A stretch of 64,000 nt of DNA from an uncultured Nitrospirales bacterium (GCA_951812745.1 OX638327.1:1881001-1945000), one strand, 5' to 3'; positions 18,013 through 30,717 are shown, counted from the stretch's first letter. The notes: generated by a model from the sequence alone, not told the origin. Translations and numbers: made by a program.

Positions 18013-18175
18013 TCAATGTGGCATCAGAACCGAAATGACGTGACGGGTGTTTTTTCGATAGATGCGAAAATCCTGATCCAGGGTTAGAACTTTACTTTGG
18101 ACATGTTGTTCCGCCATCCGAACCAAACAGGCATCCGCCAGGGACATGGGAACATCCCCATAGCGCTTGATCAGC
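18013..18175 (-). pseudogene. C-terminal remnant of a VapC/PIN toxin
   Basis: This stretch is too short for an intact toxin. It translates on the minus strand to RLIKRYGDVPMSLADACLVR and KVLTLDQDFRIYRK, ending ISVLMPH before TGA (18013-18015). This is the C-terminal half of a PIN domain, including the third and fourth acidic positions (ADAC and LDQD). The N-terminal half with the first Asp is missing: the remnant joins directly to the 3' end of the RHH antitoxin gene, in another frame. The pattern fits an internal deletion of about 200 bp. Confidence 0.75.
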
Positions 18176-18415
18176 CTACCGGCCAAAGCCTTTTAGATGG
18201 ATTTTGTTGACTGAGAGGTCTCTTGGCCCGGCCACGGCCCCTGCCAGATCATGGGCTAACTCAAACGCCGATCCTTTTGAGGAGTTGTTGCCTTTTTCAA
18301 AGTAGACGTTAAGCGCCTCCCGGACGACTTCCGACCGGGTCGTTTTTCGTCGTTTGGACATGCATAAGACTTTGGCATAGAGCGCTTCATCGAGTCTAAG
18401 CGTTAAGATTTTCAT
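18176..18415 (-). CDS. Ribbon-helix-helix antitoxin with deleted toxin partner
   Basis: A 79-aa protein: MKILTLRLDEALYAKVLCM and KTTRSEVVREALNVYF form an RHH DNA-binding fold. The C-terminal segment FELAHDLAGAVAGPRDLSVN and the ending HLKGFGR are typical of RHH antitoxins paired with PIN toxins. The gene looks complete, but its toxin gene directly downstream is only a C-terminal fragment. Confidence 0.8.
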   Translation of the reverse strand: MKILTLRLDEALYAKVLCMSKRRKTTRSEVVREALNVYFEKGNNSSKGSAFELAHDLAGAVAGPRDLSVNKIHLKGFGR

Positions 18416-18526
18416 GTTTTCGCCTTTTAATAAGACTTGACTATTCCATGTGGCTCAGTTTTCTTGTATCAGAAATGGGGCTAGGCCAGCAGCCGGTCTG
18501 ATGGAGGGACCAACGATCGTTGGTTC

Positions 18527-18952
18527 CTACGTGGGCAGATCCTCAACCCATAGCATTCGATTTCCATAACGGCTCGCTGCCAACGAGGCACACAATTTCC
18601 GGTCTGCGGTCACGACCTGCCCATCAATGGCTTCAGCCAGGGCCAGATACAGACAATCGTATAAACTTCGCTTGGTCTCAAGGGCAAGAGCAAACGCAGG
18701 GTTTATCAATCGTTCATTCGAATGTTTTTGTAAAGGAACCCGTTGCAGTTCCTTCAGAATCGCTTCTGCTTCTTCCGGAGCCAGTTCATCCCGGCGGATT
18801 TTCTTGGAGAGGACATTACCCAGTTCCAAATGAAAAAACGCCGGCACGTGAAGCGAAGCCTTCAAAAACGGCAACCGGCCGGCCGCTTCAGAATGAATTT
18901 CAGGAAGAAACCACTTGATTCCAACGCTCGCATCCACCACGTATCGGGTCAC
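18527..18952 (-). CDS. PIN-domain toxin (VapC/FitB-like)
   Basis: A 141-aa intact PIN ribonuclease. Metal-binding acids are seen in YVVDASVGIKWFLPE (Asp 7), FFHLELGNVL (Glu about 43), SLYDCLYLALAE (Asp about 98) and VVTADRKLC (Asp about 115). The start codon overlaps the stop of the upstream antitoxin by 4 nt. Confidence 0.88.
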   Translation of the reverse strand: MTRYVVDASVGIKWFLPEIHSEAAGRLPFLKASLHVPAFFHLELGNVLSKKIRRDELAPEEAEAILKELQRVPLQKHSNERLINPAFALALETKRSLYDCLYLALAEAIDGQVVTADRKLCASLAASRYGNRMLWVEDLPT

Positions 18953-19182
18953 CGGTCCCTCTCCTCTCGAATGAGGGCCGTACTGTCACTGAACGCTCTG
19001 CCTGCTCGTTCGAGGGTTTTTTTCAACTTGGCAATCCGTTTCCATGCGACTTCATAGTCGGGGACCGCTTCTTCCAGAATGGTTTTCACTTCCGATTGCA
19101 ATGACCGGCCATGTTCTTTGGCCCGCTTCTTCAATCGCTCTACCAGTTTGTCATCCAGTTGCCGAACGAGAACCTGTGCCAT
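18949..19182 (-). CDS. FitA-like/Arc-type RHH antitoxin
   Basis: MAQVLVRQLDDKLVERLKKR followed by GRSLQSEVKTILEEAV is a FitA-type ribbon-helix-helix. The rest (VAWKRIAKLKKTLERAGRAF) is the toxin-wrapping helix. The ATG at 19182 is preferred because GAGAGGGAAAC precedes it directly; the frame also has an ATG at 19209 without a ribosome site. Confidence 0.82.
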   Translation of the reverse strand: MAQVLVRQLDDKLVERLKKRAKEHGRSLQSEVKTILEEAVPDYEVAWKRIAKLKKTLERAGRAFSDSTALIREERDR

Positions 19183-19334
19183 GTTTCCCTCTCCAATCTG
19201 TTGGATCATGTCTCATGTGATAGCAAAATGATAGCATGACGTCCAAGAAGGGGCAAGTAGAGGCTGGTTCCTCGCTTTCGTGGAGATGATACAGCAAGGA
19301 AGGGAGGTATGAGATTCCGCAGCTACGAAGACGC

Positions 19335-19362
19335 TTGATCCCCGATCGGGTCGGGGATGACG
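19335..19362. repeat. GATCCCCGAT...GGGGATGACG hairpin repeat
   Basis: Near-palindrome with arms ATCCCCGA and TCGGGGAT, lying between the FitA-like gene and the minus-strand gene at 19375. A sister copy lies at 62390-62427. Confidence 0.55.
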
Positions 19363-19374
19363 GAAGGGGAAAGT

Positions 19375-19938
19375 CTAGGACGGGACCAGGTCGTCAAACA
19401 GGATCTGAATGTTCTGGAATTTCCCGGGTTTTGCCGTTTGAGGAATGGGGCCGAGCCAGCCCTTGGTGTTGCCTTGGCTATAGATGAATCCTCCCCGGGC
19501 CGATCGTTCGAACTCCCGGCGAAACGCTTCTTCTTCAACGGCAACCCCATTCCGCGCTTCAGCGGGGACACGCGTTGCCAGGTACCGTTGCAGCGTAGCC
19601 GGTTCGGTCCACTTGGGATCGGAAAACACGTACAGGACGACTTCCCGATAGAGCGTGGCCGGATCGTCCGGGAACGTGGGGCGTACTTTCATGGATCGGA
19701 AATCATGATGGGTTTCGCCGACCGTTCGGAACCGGCGGATGAGGGTTTCGATATCCGGATCGCTCGTCCACGCCGGCACGTGCACGGCGACCACCGTGCC
19801 TTCCTGGCTTCCAATGCTGAATGGCGGGATGGTCCGATCGGGTCGGGACAGGAACATGCCCCCCGCAATCAGCGTGAAGCCTCCCAGTAACACGGTCAGC
19901 CCTATTCTAACGACGGGATCGAATGGCTTTTTGGGCAT
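19375..19938 (-). CDS. Membrane-anchored protein of unknown function
   Basis: A 187-aa protein. One transmembrane anchor near the N-terminus (VVRIGLTVLLGGFTLIAGGMF, about residues 9-30) is followed by a soluble domain, probably periplasmic, with no motif I can name. The gene lies downstream of gyrA on the same strand, separated by about 130 bp holding two dispersed repeats, so co-transcription is uncertain. Confidence 0.6.
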   Translation of the reverse strand: MPKKPFDPVVRIGLTVLLGGFTLIAGGMFLSRPDRTIPPFSIGSQEGTVVAVHVPAWTSDPDIETLIRRFRTVGETHHDFRSMKVRPTFPDDPATLYREVVLYVFSDPKWTEPATLQRYLATRVPAEARNGVAVEEEAFRREFERSARGGFIYSQGNTKGWLGPIPQTAKPGKFQNIQILFDDLVPS

Positions 19939-19959
19939 GGGAACGACAAAGGACCCGCC

Positions 19960-20059
19960 CCCTCACTCCGGCCCCCGGATCAAGTCCGGCGCAAGCCTCT
20001 CTTTGTGGGGAAGGGGAGAAATAAAAAGACACTGGATTCCCGTTTGCACGGGAATGACA
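19960..20059. repeat. Composite repeat block downstream of gyrA
   Basis: Two elements are joined. The first (about 19960-20025) has CCCCTCACTCC, CCCCCGGATCAAGTCCGG and CTCTCTTTGTGGGGAAGGGGAG, resembling the block after yidC at 32652. The second (20030-20059) contains ATTCCCGTTTGCACGGGAAT, an ATTCCC-N8-GGGAAT palindrome of the dRS3 type. A matching copy in opposite orientation is at 62311-62340. Confidence 0.7.
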
Positions 20060-20069
20060 GAGAGGGAAA

Positions 20070-22565
20070 TCATGCGACCCCGTTCGTCGCCGCCGCATGG
20101 CCGGTCCCGTTGCCGCCATCACTCTCCTCGTCGCCGGCACTCTCGGCGAGTTTCGCCACGTCCACGACCCGGTCGGTGTCTTCCATGTCGATGAGCCGGA
20201 CCCCTTGAGCATTGCGGCCGATGTCACGGAGATTCTCGACTTTGGTCCTGAGGATCTTTCCTTCGGACGTCATGATCATGATTTCGTCGGATTCCTTCAC
20301 CTGATGAAAGGACACAGCCGATCCGTTTCGCTCGTTGACGATGATGCTGATCACCCCGCGCCCCGCCCGGCCTTTGGTCCGGTACTCGGTGGCCACTGTT
20401 CGTTTCCCGAACCCCCGTTCGGTCACGGTGAGAATCGAGGCTTCGACGTTGGGCTGGATAATGACCATCCCGATCACGTGATTGGTTTCGTCCAAGCGAA
20501 TGCCCCGGACCCCTCGAGCGGTCCGGCCCACGGGCCGGACGTCCCGTTCCCGAAACCGGATGACCAGCCCTTCCCTGGTGCCCAGCATGATTTCGCTTCG
20601 GCCGTCCGTGATCTCAACCCCGATGAGCTTGTCGCCTTCCTCCAAGGTCAGGGCGATGATCCCGCCCTGCCGCGGGTTACCGTAGGCGGATAATTTGGTC
20701 TTCTTGATATAGCCCCTGCGGGTCGCCATCACGACGTACAAGTCGTCGTGGAATTCCCGCACCGGGAGCGTGGTGGTCACCCGTTCGTCAGGACCCAAGG
20801 CCAGGAGGTTGACCATCGCCTTGCCTTTGCTGGTCCGGCCGGCTTCGGGCAGTTCATGCAGTTTGAGCCAATACACTTTTCCCGCATTGGTAAAGAACAG
20901 GATGAAATCATGCGTCGAGGCCGTAAAAATCTTTTCGACGAAATCTTCTTCCTTGACCCCCATGCCGATCTTGCCTTTTCCCCCGCGACGCTGCGCCCGG
21001 TATTCGGACACGGGATGGCGTTTGATATAGCCTTCATGGGAAATGCTGACCGCCATTTCTTCATCCGCGATCAAATCTTCAATGTTGATCTCCGCTTCTT
21101 GCGGAACGATTTGTGTCCGGCGCTCATCCTGATAGGCGTCTTTCAGTTCGATCAGCTCGTCCTTGATAACCTGTTTGACCAGGTCATCCGAACCCAGGAT
21201 GGCCTGGAGCGATGCGATCCTGGCTTTGAGTTCTTCATACTCATGCGAGAGTTTCTGCTGTTCGAGTTGCGTCAACCGTTGGAGCCGCATGTCCAGGATG
21301 GCTTGTGCCTGGATCTCCGACAGCGGGAATTGCTGCGTGAGGCCGGTCCTGGCTTCGTCGGGGGACGCCGCTCCCCGGATCAACGCAATGACTGCATCCA
21401 GATTCGCCAGCGCGACGTTCAGGCCTTCGACGATATGCGCGCGTTCTTCGGCTTTCCGTAACTCGTAGGCGGTGCGCCGGATGACCACTTCGCGGCGATG
21501 CTCAAGAAAGGCAGCCAGGATCCGTTTGAGGGTCAAAATCTCCGGCCGGTTGTTCACGAGCGCGAGCATGTTGACCCCGAACGTATTTTGGAGCTGCGTA
21601 TGCTTGTACAACTGGTTCAGGATGACGGGCGGGAGTTCGCCTTTTTTGAGTTCGATCACGACCCGGATGCCGTCCCGGTCCGACTCGTCCCGGATATCGG
21701 AAATGCCTTCCAGGCGTTTCTCCTGCACCAACTCGGCAATCTTTTCGAGCAGCTTGGCTTTGTTCACCTGGTACGGAAGTTCGGTGACGATGATGATCGC
21801 CCGATCCCGCTTCTCATCCGTTTCCACGTGCGTTTTTGCGCGGACGGTCAACAGCCCCCGCCCGTGTTCATAAGCGTCCCTGATGCCTTGGGTTCCATAG
21901 ATGAATCCGGCCGTGGGAAAATCCGGACCCGGGATCATGTCCATCAATTCCGGCAGCGTCGCGGCCGGGTTCTCGAGGACGTAGAGTAACGCGGTGACGA
22001 CTTCGCCGAGATTGTGCGTGGGAATGTTGGTGGCGTAGCCGACGGCGATCCCGCCGGCGCCGTTCAGCAGCAGGTTGGGGAGTTTGGCCGGCAACACCAG
22101 CGGTTCGACGTCCGATTCATCGTACGTGGGGCCGAAATCGACGGTTTCCTTATCGATATCCGCCAGCATTTCGCCGGCCAGCTTCGTCAGCCGTGCTTCG
22201 GTATAGCGCATGGCTGCCGGCGGGTCGCCGTCAACCGACCCGTAATTCCCCTGGCCGTCCACCAGGGTGTAGCGCATGTTGAAGTCCTGCGCCATGCGCA
22301 CCAGGGCGTCGTAAATGGCGGAATCCCCATGGGGATGATAGTTCCCCATGATTTCGCCCACGATCTTGGCCGACTTGCGGTAGGCTCTGTTGTGAGCCAA
22401 CCCCATTTGGTTCATGCCGTACAAGATGCGTCGATGCACGGGCTTCAGCCCATCACGGACGTCGGGCAAGGCTCGACCCACGATCACGCTCATGGCGTAA
22501 TCCAGGTACGACAAGCGCATCTCGTCTTCGATGGCGACTTGGGTGAAGCGTTCTTCGGTGAGCAT
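20070..22565 (-). CDS. gyrA: DNA gyrase subunit A
   Basis: Breakage-reunion subunit of gyrase, 831 aa. Active-site Tyr121 lies in [10 protein letters not shown]. The quinolone-resistance region [15 protein letters not shown] carries Ser82 and Asp86, the usual drug-sensitive residues. The C-terminal pinwheel contains the GyrA box QRRGGKG, which separates gyrase from topoisomerase IV. The tail is acidic and Gly/Asn-rich. The start is the ATG at 22565 ([16 protein letters not shown]), 31 bases after gyrB; the frame is open further upstream into gyrB, but those residues are not gyrase-like. Confidence 0.97.
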   Translation of the reverse strand: MLTEERFTQVAIEDEMRLSYLDYAMSVIVGRALPDVRDGLKPVHRRILYGMNQMGLAHNRAYRKSAKIVGEIMGNYHPHGDSAIYDALVRMAQDFNMRYTLVDGQGNYGSVDGDPPAAMRYTEARLTKLAGEMLADIDKETVDFGPTYDESDVEPLVLPAKLPNLLLNGAGGIAVGYATNIPTHNLGEVVTALLYVLENPAATLPELMDMIPGPDFPTAGFIYGTQGIRDAYEHGRGLLTVRAKTHVETDEKRDRAIIIVTELPYQVNKAKLLEKIAELVQEKRLEGISDIRDESDRDGIRVVIELKKGELPPVILNQLYKHTQLQNTFGVNMLALVNNRPEILTLKRILAAFLEHRREVVIRRTAYELRKAEERAHIVEGLNVALANLDAVIALIRGAASPDEARTGLTQQFPLSEIQAQAILDMRLQRLTQLEQQKLSHEYEELKARIASLQAILGSDDLVKQVIKDELIELKDAYQDERRTQIVPQEAEINIEDLIADEEMAVSISHEGYIKRHPVSEYRAQRRGGKGKIGMGVKEEDFVEKIFTASTHDFILFFTNAGKVYWLKLHELPEAGRTSKGKAMVNLLALGPDERVTTTLPVREFHDDLYVVMATRRGYIKKTKLSAYGNPRQGGIIALTLEEGDKLIGVEITDGRSEIMLGTREGLVIRFRERDVRPVGRTARGVRGIRLDETNHVIGMVIIQPNVEASILTVTERGFGKRTVATEYRTKGRAGRGVISIIVNERNGSAVSFHQVKESDEIMIMTSEGKILRTKVENLRDIGRNAQGVRLIDMEDTDRVVDVAKLAESAGDEESDGGNGTGHAAATNGVA

Positions 22566-22596
22566 GGTGGGGTGGGAGGACCGGGTTTCCTGCTGC

Positions 22597-26288
<3,692 letters not shown>

Positions 26289-26304
26289 GAAAGGCTCCCT
26301 TCTG

Positions 26305-27669
26305 TTACGCCTTACTGATTTCGTCTTTCAGGTTTTCCACCGTCGTCCGTAAGGAATCATCTTTCTCGACGGCTTTTTCTATCTGGCGACAGGCATGGAT
26401 GATGGTGGTGTGGTCTTTTCCCCCGAACTCGCGTCCGATTTCCGGGAATGAAGAATCTGTCAGTTCTCTGCAAAGGTACATGGCAATTTGCCGCGGATGG
26501 ACCACGGTTTTCGTGCGTCGCTTCGATTTCAACTCGGATACTTTGACTTGATACCGCCGGGCAACGACGTCCTGAACGTCTTCCAGGGTGATCACCTTTT
26601 TTTTGTTCCCGAACAGATCACGAAGAACGGTTTTCACCATCTCCGTCGTAATGGCTTGGCCGGTCAGCGTGCTGTAGGCTCCGAGACGAATCAACGCACC
26701 TTCCAGTTCCCGGATGTTGCTTTTTAACCCTTCGGCCAAAAGGTGAATCACGTCGTCTCCGAGCGCGATGCCTTCTTCCTCGGACTTTTTTCTCAGGATC
26801 GCGATGCGAGTTTCGACGTCGGGCTGTTGAAGATCGGCGATCAGACCCCACTCGAATCGTGACCGCAACCGTTCTTCCATCGAGGGCATTTCTTTGGGAA
26901 ACCGGTCACTGGATAGGACGATCTGTTTTCTCGCCTCATACAGTGCGTTAAAGGTATGGAAAAATTCTTCCTGTGTCCGCTCTTTTCCGGCGAGGAATTG
27001 AATGTCGTCGATCAGGAGCATGTCGATGTTTCGATAGCGCCTTCGAAGTTCCATCATCTTATCGTAGCGTATCGAGTTGATCACCTCATTGGTGAATTGC
27101 TCCGTCGTCAGGTATGCAATTCGTAGATCCCCTTTTTGCATGACGAAATTTCCAATAGAATTCAGAAGGTGCGTCTTACCCAAGCCTACGCCTCCGTATA
27201 TAAAGAACGGGTTGTAGGCTTGCGCGGGTGCTTCCGCAACGGCCAAGCTTGCCGCATGGGCAAACTGGTTGCTTGCTCCAACCACAAAACTCTCAAACGT
27301 ATATTTCGGATTCGGCATCTGCCGATGAACTCGCGTTTGCCGGGGGGCTACCTGCGGTTTCTCCTCTGCCCCGGTAGCCACAGGAGAAGATGGTTCCCCG
27401 ACAATAAACTCTACGTCTACCTTTCCTTCTTCAAGGGGCCGAACCGTTTGCAAGGCTTCCCCTATCACCTCGCGAAAATTGCGCCCCAACCATTCACCAA
27501 AGAATTTATTCGGTACGACAATGGTCGCTTTCTTCCCATTCAGTTCCCCTAATTTTGTCGGCTGAAACCATGTCTCTATGACTTCTTCCCCCATTCGGGC
27601 CTCGATAAAGCCCAAGGCCTCTTCCCAAATACCACGTATCTTCGGTTCAGTCTTTTCGATTTTTTTCAT
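26305..27669 (-). CDS. dnaA: Chromosomal replication initiator DnaA
   Basis: A 454-aa AAA+ initiator. Domain I covers about residues 1-85 and a Pro/Ala-rich domain II linker follows. Domain III has Walker A YGGVGLGKTHLL (about 160), Walker B MLLIDDIQFLAG and sensor I region VLSSDRFP. Domain IV has the DnaA-box-binding signature GGKDHTTIIHACRQIE near the C-terminus. DnaA-box-like 9-mers begin six bases upstream of the start, so autoregulation is likely. Confidence 0.98.
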   Translation of the reverse strand: MKKIEKTEPKIRGIWEEALGFIEARMGEEVIETWFQPTKLGELNGKKATIVVPNKFFGEWLGRNFREVIGEALQTVRPLEEGKVDVEFIVGEPSSPVATGAEEKPQVAPRQTRVHRQMPNPKYTFESFVVGASNQFAHAASLAVAEAPAQAYNPFFIYGGVGLGKTHLLNSIGNFVMQKGDLRIAYLTTEQFTNEVINSIRYDKMMELRRRYRNIDMLLIDDIQFLAGKERTQEEFFHTFNALYEARKQIVLSSDRFPKEMPSMEERLRSRFEWGLIADLQQPDVETRIAILRKKSEEEGIALGDDVIHLLAEGLKSNIRELEGALIRLGAYSTLTGQAITTEMVKTVLRDLFGNKKKVITLEDVQDVVARRYQVKVSELKSKRRTKTVVHPRQIAMYLCRELTDSSFPEIGREFGGKDHTTIIHACRQIEKAVEKDDSLRTTVENLKDEISKA

Positions 27670-27674
27670 TCTAA

Positions 27675-27925
27675 TTATTCACAAGTTTATCAACACCTGT
27701 TGATAACCCACCTTTTCTCAAAAACATTCCTCCCTTATCCCTATTTCATCCAGATATCCAACACTTTTCTCCCACACTCTTCACAACTCTTTTACTCCTT
27801 ATCCCTGTGTTTTTCCATATATTTTATGTTATTATTTATCAATAAAATCAATAAGATATAGAAAAACATCATTATTCACAGACCCTACTTCTCTTCCTAC
27901 CTCTTCTCCTATCCTTCTTAACTAG
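27675..27925. other. Probable chromosomal replication origin (oriC)
   Basis: AT-rich, non-coding DNA directly upstream of dnaA. It holds DnaA-box-like 9-mers, each one mismatch from TTATCCACA: TTATTCACA at 27675-27683 and 27872-27880, and a perfect inverted pair TTATCAACA-CC-TGTTGATAA at 27687-27706. Weaker matches occur at 27735, 27799 and 27836. A nearly pure A/T segment (about 27813-27870) is a good unwinding element. Coding direction switches across it: dnaA-dnaN-gyrB-gyrA leave to the left and rpmH through parB to the right. Confidence 0.85.
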
Positions 27926-27926
27926 G

Positions 27927-28178
27927 TCACGAAATAACAGTATCAGCCGCGAAAATCATATTCAGCATATCCGCATAGTGAATCGACGGATATGACAGAG
28001 AGTTCTCTTTTTCACCAGATACAAGCGAAAAGCACGGAAATGGAAATTGTCTCTCCGGGACCGGTGTGTCTTTCAGAAGCACCCCTTGCACCGAGCAGTC
28101 GGAAAAATCGGACGACGCGATCAGTTCCTCTATGGAAGATGCTGGTTCAAGAGACCATAGAAAGAGAACTTTTCTCAT
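27927..28178 (-). CDS. Small DsrH/TusB-like protein
   Basis: An 83-aa protein with the pattern of the DsrE/DsrF/DsrH superfamily: an N-terminal strand RKVLFLWSL, and the ending SIHYADMLNMIFAADTVIS, like the DsrH/TusB C-terminus. Similarity is modest. It starts three bases after the DsrE-like gene's stop, so the two are an operon and probably form a complex. In known cases such complexes relay persulfide sulfur; here the active Cys is not obvious. Confidence 0.5.
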   Translation of the reverse strand: MRKVLFLWSLEPASSIEELIASSDFSDCSVQGVLLKDTPVPERQFPFPCFSLVSGEKENSLSYPSIHYADMLNMIFAADTVIS

Positions 28179-28181
28179 GCC

Positions 28182-28526
28182 TTAAAACACTAACACACGA
28201 TCTGCTTGGCATAGCAAGGACGTTATGCCTGATTGTGAGACTTCCTGAACGGCAAATTCCGAATCCAAACGAAAAGTCGCAGCACTGCCCTGCGGAATGA
28301 CAATAGGGAGTTGTAGTTCCTGGATCACAGGAAGATGTCTTTCCAGAATTTCCGCATCAACCACATCACTCGTTTCGTCAGATATCAACATTCTCGCTTG
28401 TCCAAGAAGAACAACCGCGACAGATGCCGTTCCAGTTGACAGACCGAGCGCAATACGAAGGCCTTCGGTGGGACGATGTGTTTCCAGAGGGTTGCTCTGA
28501 ATTAACACGAGTATGGAGAGCCTCAT
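28182..28526 (-). CDS. Small DsrE/DsrF-like protein
   Basis: A 114-aa protein with a DsrE-type layout: strand LSILVLIQSNP, helix THRPTEGLRIALGLSTG, strand SVAVVLLGQARML, a middle section LERHLPVIQELQLPIVIPQG, and ending CQADRVLVF. The family includes TusC/TusD sulfur carriers and proteins of unknown role. The only Cys is near the C-terminus (LLCQAD), not at the usual TusD position, so sulfur transfer is not assured. It forms an operon with the DsrH-like gene next to oriC. Confidence 0.55.
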   Translation of the reverse strand: MRLSILVLIQSNPLETHRPTEGLRIALGLSTGTASVAVVLLGQARMLISDETSDVVDAEILERHLPVIQELQLPIVIPQGSAATFRLDSEFAVQEVSQSGITSLLCQADRVLVF

Positions 28527-28739
28527 AATCGAAAAGACGACAGGATTGTCGCTCTAGCACGAGCGCAATACGTCGGTTTGGTCGATTAAAACTGTGGAAG
28601 ATCGCCTCAATGAAACCCTGACGATCAAGATGGAAAAACTATAAAAGACGACGATGCTCTAAATACCATTACTTATTGAAAATAAAAGAAAAAATCTTAT
28701 TCCGAAGAAGAGGAAAAGTCAATTGATGTTTATACGTGT

Positions 28740-29996
28740 TTACCGGATGTGCAGGTGTGCCAAGATGGCTGAAGACGCGGTATTCAAGGGATGAAATTCC
28801 TGCTCTTTTGTGGCCATATTTCTGAGAATAATTTGATGGTTTGTCACCTCGTCGTCTCCTATGATAACGACGTATGGCGCCTCGAGCCGATCTGCGGAGC
28901 GAAGGAGGGTCTTCAAGGTAGACGCATTGTAATCCGTATCGGCTTTCACCTGCATTGAGCGAAGAGAATCCAAAAGAGATAACCCAGCCGGCTTTCCTTT
29001 TTCCCCGAACGCTGCTATAAACACCCACGGTGTCGGTGTCGGCAGGATTGCTTCGGGAAGGGCAATAATAACCCGGTCGAGGCCGATGGCGAACCCCACC
29101 GCCGGAGTGGGAACTCCCCCCAGGGTTTCAAACAGACCATTGTATCGTCCCCCGGCGCCGATCGCATTTTGAGCCCCGAGTGCGGAGCATGAGACCTCGA
29201 AGGTCGTCATGGAATAGTAGTCCAGCCCCCTGACGAGCCGGGGATTCATTGAATAAGGAACGGCTAATGCTTGCAACCCCTCCAACACCCGATCGAAGTG
29301 ATCCCTGGAGGTCGGGGAAAGAAAATCCGTCAAGTGAGGAGCGTCGTTCATAGCTTCGCGACAGTGAGGGACCTTGCAATCCAGGGCGCGAAGAGGATTG
29401 GCCTCCAGTCGTCTCCGGCAATTTTCGCAAAGCCGGTCACTCTTTGTCTTCAGAAAGGAAACCAGATCCTTCTTGTAGGCTTGGCGGTCCGTGAGGACGC
29501 CGAGGGAATTCAACTCCAACGAAAGACCCGGTAATTCGAGCGCTGAAAAGAATCTCCAGAGCAGCGTGATGACCTCGACGTCAGCAGAAGCTTCGGAACT
29601 CCCGACAAATTCCACCCCGAATTGGTGAAATTGCCGCAACCGTCCGGCCTGCGGGCGCTCGTGCCGGAACATCGGCCCGATGTAATAGAGTTTTCTCGAG
29701 GGCTGGTAGGTCTTCAGCCCCCGTTCAATAAACGCGCGAACGACACCAGCGGTTCCTTCGGGACGAAGGGTTAAGGAAGTACCATCCTTGTCGGGAAAGG
29801 TATACATTTCCTTTTCGACAATATCGGTGTTGCCCCCGATACTGTGAACAAAAAGTTCCGTTTTTTCAAAAACGGGAATCCGGATTTCTTGAAAACCGAA
29901 TGCATGGGCCAACGCGTGCGCGGTTCGTTCCACCACGCTCCACTTGGGCATTTGGTCCGGGGTAATGTCCTTGATGCCTTTAATGCCTCGAATCAC
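28740..29996 (-). CDS. hisS: Histidyl-tRNA synthetase
   Basis: A class II synthetase of 418 aa. Motif 2 is in YIGPMFRHERPQAGRLRQFHQFGVE. The histidine-specific loops are LVRGLDYYSMTTFE (His-A) and AIGAGGRYNGLFE. The C-terminal anticodon-binding domain runs from WVFIAAFGEKGKPAG to the end. It lies alone on the minus strand between the DsrE-like pair and the rightward rpmH cluster, with a 187-bp divergent gap before rpmH. Confidence 0.97.
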   Translation of the reverse strand: MIRGIKGIKDITPDQMPKWSVVERTAHALAHAFGFQEIRIPVFEKTELFVHSIGGNTDIVEKEMYTFPDKDGTSLTLRPEGTAGVVRAFIERGLKTYQPSRKLYYIGPMFRHERPQAGRLRQFHQFGVEFVGSSEASADVEVITLLWRFFSALELPGLSLELNSLGVLTDRQAYKKDLVSFLKTKSDRLCENCRRRLEANPLRALDCKVPHCREAMNDAPHLTDFLSPTSRDHFDRVLEGLQALAVPYSMNPRLVRGLDYYSMTTFEVSCSALGAQNAIGAGGRYNGLFETLGGVPTPAVGFAIGLDRVIIALPEAILPTPTPWVFIAAFGEKGKPAGLSLLDSLRSMQVKADTDYNASTLKTLLRSADRLEAPYVVIIGDDEVTNHQIILRNMATKEQEFHPLNTASSAILAHLHIR

Positions 29997-30116
29997 CGTG
30001 ATGGTCCTTTGCCAATGAAGGGGATGATGGCCTGCCGACCTTGCGACTATAGAAGGGGGACTTCAGGGAGTCAACGGAATGAATGGTTGTGGAGAACCGT
30101 GGCGAAAAAACCTGAT

Positions 30117-30145
30117 TTGACAGTCAAGACGAGGGAATTTACAAT
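30117..30145 (+). promoter_or_regulatory. Sigma-70-type promoter of the rpmH-rnpA cluster
   Basis: TTGACA at 30117-30122, a 17-base spacer, and TACAAT at 30140-30145: the -35 box is perfect and the -10 box has one mismatch. Transcription would start about 30152, some 30 bases before rpmH. Confidence 0.8.
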
Positions 30146-30183
30146 CATTTCTTTAATCCTGTGTCGGAAAGAGGATCTCTACT

Positions 30184-30330
30184 ATGTCCATGACGTATCG
30201 ACAACCGTCGAATCTCAAAAGAAAACGTGACCATGGGTTTCGAAAGCGAATGAGTACCAAAAGCGGGAGAAGAATACTTGCCCGCCGTCGCAGAAAAGGC
30301 CGATATCGCCTTTCCGTATCCGATGAGTGA
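30184..30330 (+). CDS. rpmH: 50S ribosomal protein L34
   Basis: A 48-aa basic protein. After MSMT it reads [20 protein letters not shown] and then [20 protein letters not shown], the classic L34 sequence. It lies just before rnpA, as in most bacteria, and its stop codon lies within the rnpA start region (8-nt overlap). The ATG at 30190 (MTYRQPS) is an alternative start. Confidence 0.96.
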   Translation: MSMTYRQPSNLKRKRDHGFRKRMSTKSGRRILARRRRKGRYRLSVSDE

Positions 30331-30712
30331 CGTTCCCTCACGGTGCCCACCGTTATTCTTGAAAAAAACAGAGGACTTCGAGCGAGTCAAAGGGGAAGGT
30401 CAGCGGATCACGACGCGATTCTTCAACGTGGTCTCGTGCCGGTCCCCCCTCGAGGATACCCGGGTCGGCATTGTGGTGGGGCGCCGCTTGGGCAACGCGG
30501 TGGTACGGAACAGAGGGAAACGCATTTTTCGGGAATTGGTGAGACAGACGTACCAGTGTCTTTTGAAGGGCAATGACATCGTTATCTTTCCCAAACGGCC
30601 GGCGCTGACGCTCAACCATCAACACCTCTACGAAGCTTGGATAACGACACTTATCAGCCAGGGGCTTATGTGTTCTCCTAACCCCCCTGCCCCCCTTGTC
30701 AGGGGGGTGTAA
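30323..30712 (+). CDS. rnpA: Ribonuclease P protein component
   Basis: A 129-aa protein subunit of RNase P for tRNA 5' processing. It shows [33 protein letters not shown] and [15 protein letters not shown] (the RNR box). The ATG at 30323 overlaps rpmH and is preferred to an in-frame ATG at 30278 inside rpmH. The last residues, [11 protein letters not shown], are encoded by a C6/G6 palindromic repeat and so may not be ancestral. Confidence 0.94.
   Translation: MSDVPSRCPPLFLKKTEDFERVKGEGQRITTRFFNVVSCRSPLEDTRVGIVVGRRLGNAVVRNRGKRIFRELVRQTYQCLLKGNDIVIFPKRPALTLNHQHLYEAWITTLISQGLMCSPNPPAPLVRGV
30690..30707. repeat. CCCCCCT/AGGGGGG palindrome at the rnpA 3' end
   Basis: Arms of seven bases (CCCCCCT, AGGGGGG) around TGTC, preceded by another CCCCCC run. 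It overlaps the last rnpA codons. Confidence 0.55.
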
Positions 30713-30717
30713 GATAG

